Source: Bacillota bacterium (GTDB taxonomy: Bacteria; Bacillota; Clostridia; Christensenellales; Aristaeellaceae). Taken from it: 32,673 nt of DNA. Shown here piece by piece: positions 23,975 to 31,025 of the stretch. The position numbers and the translations under genes were made by a program. How positions within the stretch are numbered: position 1 is the first letter of the stretch; each line of letters starts with the position of its first letter. The notes beneath the pieces are model-generated. The model made no database searches, was not told the origin of the DNA, and saw only the letters and a program-made list of their open reading frames with translations. The stretch lies in contig JAEYAR010000120.1 of the NCBI GenBank assembly GCA_023404715.1, positions 1 through 32,673 on the forward strand, in the 5' to 3' direction.

Positions 23975-24400
23975 ATGGCGATGATTACACCGAATTTCAA
24001 CTTTGCGGGCCGCTGTGAGGAGGCGCTTTCCCTCTATCAGAAAGCGTTTGGGGCGGAGGTGCTCAGCCTGCTCCGATATGAGGACGCTCGCAAGGAAGAC
24101 TTTAATCAAGCATTGACGCCGGAAGAGGCGAAATACATCTACCACGCGGAGCTGATGGTCGGCGGGCAGCGCATCATGATGTGCGACAACATGGACGTTC
24201 CCTTTCAGACGAGCTACGCGCTTTCGCTGACGGTGACGTTTGACACGAAGGAGGAGGTGCAACGCGCCTTTGACGTCCTCAAGGAAGATGCGAAGATCAT
24301 CTATCCCATGCAACGGACGACTTACAGCTCTTGCATGGTGGTGTTTATCGATCGATTTGGCTTTAGGTGGGGCCTGATGACCGAGCAGACAGAGCGGTGA
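23975..24400 (+). CDS. PhnB-like VOC family protein
   Basis: A 141-residue protein of the PhnB/3-demethylubiquinone-methyltransferase-like VOC subgroup. It carries the typical FNFAGRCEEALSLYQKAFGA opening, then IYHAELMVGGQRIMMCDN, SYALSLTVTFDTKEEVQRAF and the final FIDRFGFRWGL. This group is often small, homodimeric and of unknown activity. I start at ATG 23975, seven bases after GGAGG, rather than ATG 23954, which overlaps that site. It is downstream of the other VOC gene and likely co-transcribed. Confidence 0.9.
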   Translation: MAMITPNFNFAGRCEEALSLYQKAFGAEVLSLLRYEDARKEDFNQALTPEEAKYIYHAELMVGGQRIMMCDNMDVPFQTSYALSLTVTFDTKEEVQRAFDVLKEDAKIIYPMQRTTYSSCMVVFIDRFGFRWGLMTEQTER

Positions 24401-24437
24401 CGCACAGAGACGTACGCGAGGCTTCATCGTCTTTTGG

Positions 24438-24466
24438 TTGTTCTTTTGAGAAAAATATTGTATAAT
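24438..24466 (+). promoter_or_regulatory. Sigma-A promoter of the cytidylate-kinase-like gene
   Basis: TTGTTC (24438-24443), 17-bp spacer, TATAAT (24461-24466), with the start codon 41 bp downstream. Confidence 0.8.
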
Positions 24467-24507
24467 ATAGACAGAAGGAACACGGACGCTTCAAAGGAGG
24501 CCTGTTT

Positions 24508-25146
24508 ATGGGTACGCATGTGATCACCATCGCGCGCGAATACGGCAGCGGCGGCAGACGGATCGGGCAAATGCTCGCCAAGGAGCTGGGCTATCACTTC
24601 TACGACCGGGAGATCATGCAGCTCGCCTCGATCGACAGCGGCATCAACGAGGCGCTGTTTGCGCAGGCGGACGAGCGCACGAAGGGGTTCTCCCTCTTTC
24701 GGGCGATCCGCACGATGAACGGGGGCGAGTTTGTGCCCTCGCCGCCGGATCAGGAGGACTTTATCTCCGATGAAAACCTGTTTCGGTATCAGGCGCGCGT
24801 CATCCAGACGCTTAGCGAAACGGAGGACTGCATCATCGTAGGGCGCTGTGCGGATTATATCCTGCGCGATCGGGACAACGCGCTCAAGCTGTTCGTACAC
24901 GCGCCCATGGATACGCGCATCGCGATCGTTGAGGAGCTCAACGGGCTGATGGCGCAGGAGGCGGAACGCCTCATCCGCAAGACGGACAAACGGCGGGCGG
25001 AATACTACCGCTTCTTCACGGGGCACGATTGGCAGGACGCCCGCAACTACGACCTGTGCCTGAACACGGGACGCATGAACTGGTCCCAGTGCATGAACCT
25101 GGTAAAGGCGTGCATGACGATCCGCTTTGATGACTTTGAAGGATAA
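24508..25146 (+). CDS. Cytidylate kinase-like family protein
   Basis: A 212-residue P-loop NTPase of the cytidylate kinase-like group (PF13189 type). The nucleotide loop is AREYGSGGRRIGQMLA (residues 9-24), with the loop serine/glycines intact. IIVGRCADYILRD follows the second strand, and RRAEYYRFFTGHDW with YDLCLNTGRM is the family's C-terminal signature. These proteins are common in Clostridia next to unrelated genes; their substrate is unproven. The start has GGAGG upstream. Single-gene transcript with its own promoter and a strong hairpin behind it. Confidence 0.92.
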   Translation: MGTHVITIAREYGSGGRRIGQMLAKELGYHFYDREIMQLASIDSGINEALFAQADERTKGFSLFRAIRTMNGGEFVPSPPDQEDFISDENLFRYQARVIQTLSETEDCIIVGRCADYILRDRDNALKLFVHAPMDTRIAIVEELNGLMAQEAERLIRKTDKRRAEYYRFFTGHDWQDARNYDLCLNTGRMNWSQCMNLVKACMTIRFDDFEG

Positions 25147-25154
25147 TGGTGAAG

Positions 25155-25189
25155 AACAAACGCGCATTGTGCATCAATGCGCGTTTGTT
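25155..25189. terminator. Bidirectional hairpin between convergent genes
   Basis: 15-bp perfect stem AACAAACGCGCATTG/CAATGCGCGTTTGTT with a 5-base loop. T-rich bases (GTTTGTT) lie within the arm rather than in a separate tail. It separates the kinase-like gene from the radical SAM gene. Confidence 0.75.
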
Positions 25190-25197
25190 GCATACGA

Positions 25198-26193
25198 TCA
25201 GCTGATATAGAGGATCTGTACGTCGCCCAGCGTGCGTTTGACTTCCGCTCGCAAAAAAGCCTCGGCTTCCGCGCGCGCTTCGGGCCGGTAGCAGTAGCGC
25301 CCTTTGCCGCGCCCGGTCATCCGTTCCGGGTCGTACAAATCCATCGCTCCCGGGAAAGCCTCGCGGTTGATCACGCGGTGCACGTACGAGTACGTCATCA
25401 GTATGATTTCCAAGAACATCTGCTGTTTCATCTTCGGTGTCAGCCCGCTTGCAAGCTCCTCCAATAGTTCGACGTATCGCTTTTTCCAATCTTCTATCAG
25501 GATGACCGGCGCGATCAATAGCCCGCAGGGATATCCGGCCTCGCACATCTTGTTGACGGCCTCAATTCTTTGCTTCAAGCTGGACGTTCCCAGCTCAATG
25601 CGGTTGATGACCGGCTGCGGATTCACGCTCATGCGGAAAACAACCTTGCCATCGTGGGGAAGGGTCAGGAGGGGCTCCACGTAATGGAACTTCGTCGGGA
25701 AGGTAAGCCGCCCCTTACCCTCCGCCGCGAAGCGCGGAATCGTGTAGATCAGGTTATCCGTAATCGTATTTTCCAGCACGAGGTCGCTGTTGCTGCCGAT
25801 CTCAAAGGTAAGCGGGCGCTCGCTTTTCAGGCTTTTTTGAATCAGACGGCTCAGCATCTGCTCTCGGTTAACGAAAAGGCGCAGATAAGCGCATTTGTTG
25901 TAATTGCATACAAGATAGCAGTACAGGCACATCGCCGTACAACCGGAGGAGGTATAGGGAACCAGATAATCGGATACCTTGTGGTTCTCGACGTATTTAT
26001 GCGTCTTGCGGATGCCGACGATCAGGTTCCTCTTCATGCGGCCGAATTCTGCGTTCGGCTTTTGCTGCATTTCCTCAATCGCATTGTGGCTAACGATCGG
26101 GCGCCAGGGCAAGTCACTGTATTGTTCACGCAGCCGCTCGCCCAGCGCGTAAGACAGGCTATCCGGCTCATAATAGACAGCGTCGAATTTCAT
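25198..26193 (-). CDS. SPL family radical SAM protein (spore photoproduct lyase homologue)
   Basis: A 331-residue protein aligning along its length with Bacillus spore photoproduct lyase, which reverses the thymine dimer of UV-damaged spore DNA. The radical SAM cluster motif is C85-TAM-C89-LY-C92. SHN, NLIVGIRKT, the TKFHYVEPLL segment and the AGYPCGLLIAPV segment match SPL. The residue that aligns with the catalytic hydrogen-donor Cys141 of B. subtilis is Ser134 (FEIGSNSDLV against FEASCTSDIV, from memory), while two extra cysteines, C96 and C101, follow the cluster. It may therefore be a diverged paralogue. ATG 26193 has GAAGGAAAG upstream. The promoter has sigma-G-like elements. Confidence 0.88.
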   Translation of the reverse strand: MKFDAVYYEPDSLSYALGERLREQYSDLPWRPIVSHNAIEEMQQKPNAEFGRMKRNLIVGIRKTHKYVENHKVSDYLVPYTSSGCTAMCLYCYLVCNYNKCAYLRLFVNREQMLSRLIQKSLKSERPLTFEIGSNSDLVLENTITDNLIYTIPRFAAEGKGRLTFPTKFHYVEPLLTLPHDGKVVFRMSVNPQPVINRIELGTSSLKQRIEAVNKMCEAGYPCGLLIAPVILIEDWKKRYVELLEELASGLTPKMKQQMFLEIILMTYSYVHRVINREAFPGAMDLYDPERMTGRGKGRYCYRPEARAEAEAFLRAEVKRTLGDVQILYIS

Positions 26194-26225
26194 GATGCAC
26201 TTTCCTTCACGGTCAATATCGTGAT

Positions 26226-26256
26226 CATTATGCACCGATGAAAGCCTATTTATGAA
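26226..26256 (-). promoter_or_regulatory. Possible sigma-G-type promoter of the SPL gene
   Basis: Minus strand: TTCATA (26251-26256), 18-bp spacer, CATAATG (26226-26232), close to the forespore sigma-G pattern (-10 CATAMTA). A weak sigma-A reading is also possible. Confidence 0.4.
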
Positions 26257-26292
26257 CTGCTCTTTAGCGGCAGCGGAAAGAGCGGCGGGTAA

Positions 26293-26670
26293 TCAGGGCC
26301 TTGGCTCCATCAGCTGCACGCGGGATGCGAGGGCATAGTCTGGCTCCGCCGGCGCCCCGATATCGACGGTTATTTCATCCCCGACCGCGAAATCCGTGAA
26401 CTGTATAGCTTGCACATCGCCGGTTTGATTGTCGCAGAATACGTAATAGACGTCGGGCGATTCGCAGCTGACGTAACACTTTTCGCCCAGAGGACCATTA
26501 AGGTCGAGCGCCTTGACTACGAACCCTTTTAGTGTATGCGTGATCTCCAGTATTTCTGCATTGACGCCCATATAGCCGGATACGGGCGTCTCCGGCTTTG
26601 AGCAGGAGGTCAGCATGAGCATGAGCATACAGGCAACTGCCACGGCGCAGCAAGTTTTTTTCATGGACAT
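26293..26670 (-). CDS. Small lipoprotein, DUF3221-like
   Basis: A 125-residue exported lipoprotein. The signal peptide has MSMKKT, a hydrophobic core and lipobox LTSC with acylated C23, so it is anchored outside the membrane. The mature part is a small beta-rich domain: GVNAEILEITHTLKGFVVKA, then VYYVFCDNQTGDVQAI, FAVGDEITVDIG and a final ASRVQLM. This order resembles the OB-like DUF3221 fold, which is a tentative match. Two starts are possible, ATG 26670 (four bases after AAGGAGG) and ATG 26664; I list the longer. It has a promoter divergent from the MerR/GyrI regulator and could be one of that regulator's neighbours in control. Confidence 0.8.
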   Translation of the reverse strand: MSMKKTCCAVAVACMLMLMLTSCSKPETPVSGYMGVNAEILEITHTLKGFVVKALDLNGPLGEKCYVSCESPDVYYVFCDNQTGDVQAIQFTDFAVGDEITVDIGAPAEPDYALASRVQLMEPRP

Positions 26671-26709
26671 ATCGCCTCCTTGGGGTTATATATGGGTATT
26701 CCTTGATTG

Positions 26710-26738
26710 ATTATAGCATAGGCAATCTTTTTTTGAAA
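26710..26738 (-). promoter_or_regulatory. Promoter of the lipoprotein gene
   Basis: Minus strand: TTTCAA (26733-26738), 17-bp spacer, TATAAT (26710-26715), divergent from the MerR/GyrI promoter 15 bp away. Confidence 0.6.
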
Positions 26739-26753
26739 CATTGAAAATCCCCC

Positions 26754-26784
26754 TTGACTCTCCGGTTACGGGAGGTTGTAGGAT
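26754..26784 (+). promoter_or_regulatory. MerR-family promoter/operator, 19-bp spacer
   Basis: TTGACT (26754-26759), 19-bp spacer, TAGGAT (26779-26784). The spacer holds the interrupted dyad CTCTCCG-GTTA-CGGGAG, very like BmrR/BltR-type drug-sensor operators (comparison from memory). The MerR/GyrI gene starts 26 bp downstream, so the regulator controls itself. Confidence 0.85.
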
Positions 26785-26810
26785 AGGGATATGAAAGGGA
26801 GGACGGCAAG

Positions 26811-27623
26811 ATGATGTTTCGAATCGGAATGTTCTCAAGGCTCGGTAGGGTCACCATCAAGACGCTGCGCCACTACGACGAAGAGGGGTTGCTGAGGCCT
26901 GCCCATATCGATGAGGAGAATGGATATCGATATTATACGGCGGATCAGCTACTGAGGCTCAACCAGATCGTGGCGCTGCGGCAGATGGGTTTTTCTATCC
27001 CGGAGATCGCCGGCGTCGTTGACGGCCGAAACGTAAACGGCATATTGCTCCAGCGGATGGCCGAGCTTACCGCCGATCAGGAACGCGTCGCCGACCAGCT
27101 CTTTCGCCTGCAGACCTACATGACAGAACAGAAAGAGGGTCATCAAATGGACTATCAAGCAGTGATCAAGGAGATCCCCGCCTACACCGTCTTCTACGCC
27201 GAGCGCGTCGTTCCCGACTATGCCGCGCTAAACGAGATCATGCCCGCCATCGGCAAACAGGTGAGCGAGCAAAACCCCGGCATCGCGTGTGTGAAGCCGG
27301 ACTACTGCTTCAACATTTACCTGGACGGCGAATACCGGGAGCGCGACGTCCGCGTCGCCGTTTGCCAGGCGGTGACGGGCAAGGGAAAGGATGCAGACGG
27401 CATCACGTTTAAGGAACTGCCCGCGGTGACGGTAGTATCCGTGCTGCACCGGGGCCCCTATGAAAGGCTCGGTGAAGCGTACGCTTACGCCATGCAGTGG
27501 TTGGAGAAAAGCGGGTACCGCATCTGCGATAACCTGCGTGAGAGCTATATCGACGGGCCGTGGAACCAGGACAGCGCAGAGAATTGGCTGACGGAGATCC
27601 AGGTGCCGGTAGAGAAAAAGTAA
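26811..27623 (+). CDS. MerR family regulator with GyrI-like ligand-binding domain (BmrR type)
   Basis: A 270-residue multidrug-sensing type activator. The N-terminal MerR domain (residues about 3-75) has RIGMFSRLGRVTIKTLRHYD and NGYRYYTADQLLRLNQIVAL. A coiled coil (about 78-112) links to a GyrI-like domain (about 114-268) that binds amphipathic or cationic compounds; KELPAVTVVSVLHRGPYERL and the final ENWLTEIQVPVEKK are typical. GGGAGG lies eight bases before the ATG (the next codon is also ATG). The promoter has the 19-bp spacer and dyad of this class. No efflux pump lies next to it; the nearest, the MATE gene, is 5 kb away. Confidence 0.93.
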   Translation: MMFRIGMFSRLGRVTIKTLRHYDEEGLLRPAHIDEENGYRYYTADQLLRLNQIVALRQMGFSIPEIAGVVDGRNVNGILLQRMAELTADQERVADQLFRLQTYMTEQKEGHQMDYQAVIKEIPAYTVFYAERVVPDYAALNEIMPAIGKQVSEQNPGIACVKPDYCFNIYLDGEYRERDVRVAVCQAVTGKGKDADGITFKELPAVTVVSVLHRGPYERLGEAYAYAMQWLEKSGYRICDNLRESYIDGPWNQDSAENWLTEIQVPVEKK

Positions 27624-27633
27624 TGTATATGCG

Positions 27634-27663
27634 GCGCGGGCTCACTTGGTTTCGAGCCCGCGC
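27634..27663. other. GC-rich hairpin at convergent gene ends
   Basis: 10-bp stem GCGCGGGCTC/GAGCCCGCGC with a 10-base loop, overlapping the last codons of the leftward oxidoreductase and lying just after the MerR/GyrI stop. There is no T tract; it may act as a weak bidirectional terminator. Confidence 0.55.
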
Positions 27664-29081
27664 TGCGCCGGATCATCCAGCAGGTGGCCTAGATGGTCAA
27701 AACGCGAGCCGTGGCAGGGGCAATCCCAGGTGCGTTCGTCCGCGTTCCACTCGAGCTGGCAGCCCAAGTGCGGGCAGACGGGGGAGACGAGGAAGACCTC
27801 GCCCTGCTCGTCTTTATACGCGCCGAGCTTTTCGTCGCCGCAATCGATAATGCCGCCGTGCCCGGCGGGCAGCGCGTCGAGCTCCGCCTTCGGGGGATTA
27901 AAGGCCGTTCGTGCCAGCCCTTTGAAGGACTGTACCGTCTGTTCCATGAGCAGTTTGGCCGAGGCGGAGGGCGTAAAGCGCTGCGGCGAATACGCGTCCG
28001 CATAAGGGCACTCGCGGCCCGTGATGAGGTCGCGCAGGAGCAGGGCCGACGCCATGGCGTTCGTCATCCCCCATTTCCCAAAGCCTGTGGCGACGTAAAG
28101 ATCCGGCGTAGCGCTCGAGAAGCGGCCGGCGTATGGCAGGCCGTCCAGCGTCATGCAATCCTGCGCGGACCAGTGCGCAGCCTCGCGCGCCTGCGGATAG
28201 AGGCGCTTTGCCGCCTGGCGCAGGCGTTCGTAGCGCCCGCCGGACGTATTCTCGCCCGTGCGGTGGTTTTCGCCGCCGAGCAAGAGATAGGGGCCTGACG
28301 TGCGAAACGAGAGCCCGTCCGCGTCCGTGCCGTAAAACATCCCGTCGGGCTGCGGGGCATTTTCGAGCGCCAGAACGTAAGAGCGTTCCTGATGCATACG
28401 CATGAAGTAATAACCGGGCGTATTGAGAAAGGGGAAATGCGTGCATAGCACGACGTGCCGCGCGCGGACCTCGCCCCCGTCCGTATAGACGCAGTCCTCC
28501 TCGATCTTGCTTGCGCGCGTACGCTCATAGACGGTGAGCCGGGAGGCGATCTCCTTTAGAAATGCGAGCGGATGAAACTGCGCCTGGCCGCGCATGCACG
28601 CGGCGCCCGCGATTTCAAAGGGAAGGGTTGTTTCGCGGGTAAAGGAGACGTCCAGGCCCAACGCGCGGCAGGCGTCAGCTTCCTCCTTGAGGGGTAGCGG
28701 GTCCTGCTGGGTGTATAGATAAGCGTCGCGCTCCTCGAAGCCGCAGTCGATATGCCGCTCCTGTACGAGCTTGCGGTATGCGTCGACGGCCCTCTGATTC
28801 GCGGCCGCATAGGCGCGGGCGCGCTCCTCGCCGAGCGTATCGATAAGGCGCTTGTAGCACAGGCCGTGCTGCGCCGTAATCTTCGCCGTGGTGTGGCGCG
28901 TCTGACCGCTCAGTAGCCGGTTCGCCTCCAGCAGCACGACGCGAAGCCCCGCCTCCTGCAAGGCGTGCGCGGTGAGCACGCCCGCGATCCCCCCGCCGAC
29001 GACGCACACGTCGCACGTCAAGTCCTGCTTTAGCGCATCGCGGGGCGAGAGCGCCGTATCCATCTCCCAAATAGAAGCCAT
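27642..29081 (-). CDS. FAD-dependent oxidoreductase with C-terminal Rieske [2Fe-2S] domain
   Basis: A 479-residue DAO-type flavoprotein fused to a Rieske domain. The Rossmann motif is VCVVGGGIAGVLTAHAL (G29-G31, G34). Substrate and FAD segments include QTRHTTAKITAQHG and ATGFGKWGMTNAMASALLL. The Rieske ligands are C436-x-H438 and C454-x-x-H457, with the C441/C456 pair able to form the usual disulfide. This architecture (amine or amino-acid oxidase type body plus an electron-transfer cluster) is widespread, but the substrate is unknown. ATG 29081 lies six bases after GGAGGG. Monocistronic; divergent from the GNAT gene. Confidence 0.93.
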   Translation of the reverse strand: MASIWEMDTALSPRDALKQDLTCDVCVVGGGIAGVLTAHALQEAGLRVVLLEANRLLSGQTRHTTAKITAQHGLCYKRLIDTLGEERARAYAAANQRAVDAYRKLVQERHIDCGFEERDAYLYTQQDPLPLKEEADACRALGLDVSFTRETTLPFEIAGAACMRGQAQFHPLAFLKEIASRLTVYERTRASKIEEDCVYTDGGEVRARHVVLCTHFPFLNTPGYYFMRMHQERSYVLALENAPQPDGMFYGTDADGLSFRTSGPYLLLGGENHRTGENTSGGRYERLRQAAKRLYPQAREAAHWSAQDCMTLDGLPYAGRFSSATPDLYVATGFGKWGMTNAMASALLLRDLITGRECPYADAYSPQRFTPSASAKLLMEQTVQSFKGLARTAFNPPKAELDALPAGHGGIIDCGDEKLGAYKDEQGEVFLVSPVCPHLGCQLEWNADERTWDCPCHGSRFDHLGHLLDDPAQRGLETK

Positions 29082-29133
29082 TCATATCCCTCCATTCACG
29101 TTCAGTATGCACCGATCGAGGGCCCGTAATCGC

Positions 29134-29162
29134 TTGACAGGCATCAGCGTACGGAATATAAT
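29134..29162 (+). promoter_or_regulatory. Full-consensus sigma-A promoter of the GNAT gene
   Basis: TTGACA (29134-29139), 17-bp spacer, TATAAT (29157-29162): both hexamers perfect. The start codon is 31 bp downstream, so strong constitutive expression is expected. Confidence 0.92.
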
Positions 29163-29193
29163 CGATACAATACGCGAAAGCGGGGGATGGAGG

Positions 29194-29739
29194 ATGGAAA
29201 CGATCACGACGCAGCGGCTTTTGCTGCGCCCATGTGCGCTTACGGACGCGGAAGACATGTTCGCCTATGCGAAGGATCCGCAGGTTGGGCCGAACGCAGG
29301 CTGGAAGCCGCATGAAGACGTGGAGGAATCGAAAAAGATCATTACGATGTTCGTCGAAAAGGACGAGGTATGGGCCATCGCGGATAGGGCGACCGGCCAG
29401 GCGATCGGCTCGCTCGGGCTGGAGGAGGACGGCAAGCGATCCAACCCCGCGGCGCGCTCCCTGGGTTACGTACTCGCGCGGGAGCATTGGGGGCGCGGAC
29501 TCATGACGGAAGCGGCCGGGGCCGCGTTGCGGTTCGGGTTTGAACAAATGCGTTTGGAGATCATTTCGATCTGCCACTTTGACTTTAACGCGCGCTCGCG
29601 GCGCGTGATCGAAAAGCTGGGCTTCGTCTACGAGGGTACGCTGCGCCGCGCGCACACGCGGGCGGACGGGAGCGTATGCGACGAGCTATGCTATTCGATG
29701 ACGCGGGAAGAGTATTGCAAAAAAACACCTATCGAATAG
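29194..29739 (+). CDS. GNAT family N-acetyltransferase (RimJ/RimL-like)
   Basis: A 181-residue acetyl-CoA-dependent acetyltransferase. It opens with ETITTQRLLLRPCALTDAED, the usual RimJ/RimL start. GYVLAREHWGRGLMTEAA (residues 91-108) is the acetyl-CoA pyrophosphate-binding motif, and NARSRRVIEKLGFVYEGTLR is the C-terminal family signature. Substrates in this subgroup range from ribosomal protein N-termini to small amines. The start is ATG 29194, with GGGGGA upstream; the longer frame extends through the promoter and is not used. It is driven by a perfect-consensus promoter. Confidence 0.93.
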   Translation: METITTQRLLLRPCALTDAEDMFAYAKDPQVGPNAGWKPHEDVEESKKIITMFVEKDEVWAIADRATGQAIGSLGLEEDGKRSNPAARSLGYVLAREHWGRGLMTEAAGAALRFGFEQMRLEIISICHFDFNARSRRVIEKLGFVYEGTLRRAHTRADGSVCDELCYSMTREEYCKKTPIE

Positions 29740-29763
29740 ATAGATGCAAAAGTACAGTATGGA

Positions 29764-30084
29764 TTACGCATTCATACTTTGTAAAATAGTCCGTATATTG
29801 TCGCTTTTGCCACATACGATGCGATCTACAAGAATATGGCTAGACTCAGCCCGGAAAAAAACCACATATGGTTTAAAAATAATGAAATAGTAGCCCGTAA
29901 ATCTGCCTTCATAGTTCAGCGGCGAACCAGACTTGGGAAAATCGCGTTCTTTTGCGATTTTTTCCAGCATATCGATGATATATTTCCTCGCTACATTTAC
30001 GTTTTGGGAAGCTCCGTACACTTCAGCCCAGACGCGATCCAGTTCACGGATTGCTGCCGGAGAATACTGAATGGTATAGCTCAT
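29764..30084 (-). CDS. Type II toxin, RelE/ParE family
   Basis: A 106-residue toxin: YTIQYSPAAIRELDRVWAEV, ARKYIIDMLEKIAKERDFPK, GYYFIIFKPYVVFFRAES and LVDRIVCGKSDNIRTIL follow the RelE/ParE beta-alpha-alpha-beta-beta-beta order. Family members cleave ribosome-bound mRNA or poison gyrase; the sequence does not decide between them. Its ATG overlaps the antitoxin stop (ATGA), so the pair is translationally coupled, antitoxin first. Confidence 0.92.
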   Translation of the reverse strand: MSYTIQYSPAAIRELDRVWAEVYGASQNVNVARKYIIDMLEKIAKERDFPKSGSPLNYEGRFTGYYFIIFKPYVVFFRAESSHILVDRIVCGKSDNIRTILQSMNA

Positions 30085-30344
30085 CGTACTTTACCAAGAA
30101 AGCGGGCTCTGACATCCGCCTCAGAAACCCAACCCTCTTCCTCTCCCGAGCGCCGTCCCTCATTGAGCTCGCATATCAGCCGCAACATGGCCTTCGTTTT
30201 ATCAAACTCGTCATCATCGGCAATATCCCTGATGGTATATCGACCGCAGCCGTCTACGGTCAAGTAGACAGGCGAACCGGCTGAAACCTGCTCCAACACA
30301 GTGTTATAGTTGCGCAAATCCGAAACCGGGTGAATTGCTGGCAC
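30081..30344 (-). CDS. Type II antitoxin, Phd/YefM-like
   Basis: An 87-residue antitoxin. The N-terminal Phd/YefM fold shows HPVSDLRNYNTVLEQVSAGS and VYLTVDGCGRYTIRDI, which bind DNA. The acidic C-terminal tail (about 45-87) would wrap the toxin. The start is a GTG at 30344, ten bases after AAGGAG; no ATG exists in this part of the frame. It is expected to neutralise the RelE/ParE toxin and repress the pair's promoter, which lies in the 3' end of the upstream deoxyribosyltransferase-like gene. Confidence 0.88.
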   Translation of the reverse strand: MPAIHPVSDLRNYNTVLEQVSAGSPVYLTVDGCGRYTIRDIADDDEFDKTKAMLRLICELNEGRRSGEEEGWVSEADVRARFLGKVR

Positions 30345-30369
30345 GGTTTATCAGCTCCTTGCTGCTTCT

Positions 30370-30398
30370 ATTATAACCATATCATCCTTTTTGCGCAA
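30370..30398 (-). promoter_or_regulatory. Promoter of the toxin-antitoxin pair
   Basis: Minus strand: TTGCGC (30393-30398), 17-bp spacer, TATAAT (30370-30375). It overlaps the end of the upstream gene, so the two genes can be read separately or as one transcript. Confidence 0.75.
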
Positions 30399-30795
30399 GG
30401 CCGCCTTCCCGCAAAATGACTTCGATAGCGGCATCTATTTCGCCGGTCAGCTGTTTTACCTGGGGCAACCAATAGAAGGCGCATGTACGATCGTCACATT
30501 TGAAGTAAGAATCGTCTGCATGGAAAATGTACACGCGTTTTCCCAAAGCGATCGCCATGCCCAGCTCTATATGCGTCCCTCGCCCTTGCGGCGTAAGGAC
30601 GATGACGGCGTCCGCCGCTTTCACGCCGCTTAACTCTGCCGCGCCGATGGCGCGCAAACCGTCCGGGGCGCCCCCTGACGACAGCTCAAAATTCGTCCAG
30701 TCACAGGTATGCGTCCAACCGCTCGCTTTCAGGCGGCTTGCGGCGTACCGCACCTGGTCTACGTTGCGTAGGCTTGACGAAATGTAAAAGTTCAA
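30382..30795 (-). CDS. Nucleoside 2-deoxyribosyltransferase-like protein
   Basis: A 137-residue protein of the NDT/DUF4406 group: MNFYISSSLRN at the start, then ADAVIVLTPQGRGTHIELGM with E77 at the position of the catalytic glutamate, followed by AIALGKRVYIFH. The short length and GRGTHIELG motif suggest a nucleoside or nucleotide N-glycosidase or transferase fold; some members act in nucleotide salvage, others bind nucleotides in signalling. The start is TTG 30795, eight bases after GGAGG; the ATG overlapping the site leads to an immediate stop. It precedes the toxin-antitoxin genes by 37 bp. Confidence 0.8.
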   Translation of the reverse strand: MNFYISSSLRNVDQVRYAASRLKASGWTHTCDWTNFELSSGGAPDGLRAIGAAELSGVKAADAVIVLTPQGRGTHIELGMAIALGKRVYIFHADDSYFKCDDRTCAFYWLPQVKQLTGEIDAAIEVILREGGLAQKG

Positions 30796-30855
30796 AGCAA
30801 CATCCTCCGCGTTTTCGTTTTTGGTTTTGCATGTTACCCGGATAATGACATCTAT

Positions 30856-30864
30856 ATTATATCA
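30856..30864 (-). promoter_or_regulatory. Extended -10 promoter of the deoxyribosyltransferase-like gene
   Basis: Minus strand: TGA-TATAAT (extended -10) with no good -35, about 60 bp before the TTG start. Confidence 0.5.
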
Positions 30865-30901
30865 CGATAGGGATAAAATGATAGACGCATCATGTGGTTC
30901 T

Positions 30902-30994
30902 GGGCTATCGGAGCCCGATGGAGCGAAAAAAGACTACCGGCACAGGAATGCCGATAGCCGAGGGAACTGAGCAGGGCATGGCCCTGCTTTTTTT
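30902..30994 (+). ncRNA. Candidate structured RNA with mutually exclusive helices
   Basis: A gene-free stretch in which GGCTATCGG (30903-30911) can pair with CCGATAGCC (30951-30959), while its ATCGG core can pair instead with CCGAT at 30915-30919, and GGGCT with AGCCC at 30912-30916. An intrinsic terminator follows at 30971-30994. Alternative pairings before a terminator resemble an attenuator or riboswitch, yet no rightward gene follows, so a short independent RNA is possible. No clear promoter was found and no known RNA family fits by eye. Confidence 0.4.
30971..30994 (+). terminator. Intrinsic terminator of the candidate RNA
   Basis: Stem GCAGGGC/GCCCTGC with ATG loop and seven T residues. 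Rightward only; on the minus strand it lacks a T tail. Confidence 0.9.
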
Positions 30995-31025
30995 GCGCTC
31001 GTCCGCGCGACGTGGGGGGGAGAGG

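Noticed and set aside
30903..30994. Cyclic-di-GMP or fluoride riboswitch, or hammerhead ribozyme
   Set aside because: Partial resemblance only; the conserved cores (GGACGCAAAGC, the fluoride core, CTGATGA...GAAA) are absent and no target gene follows.
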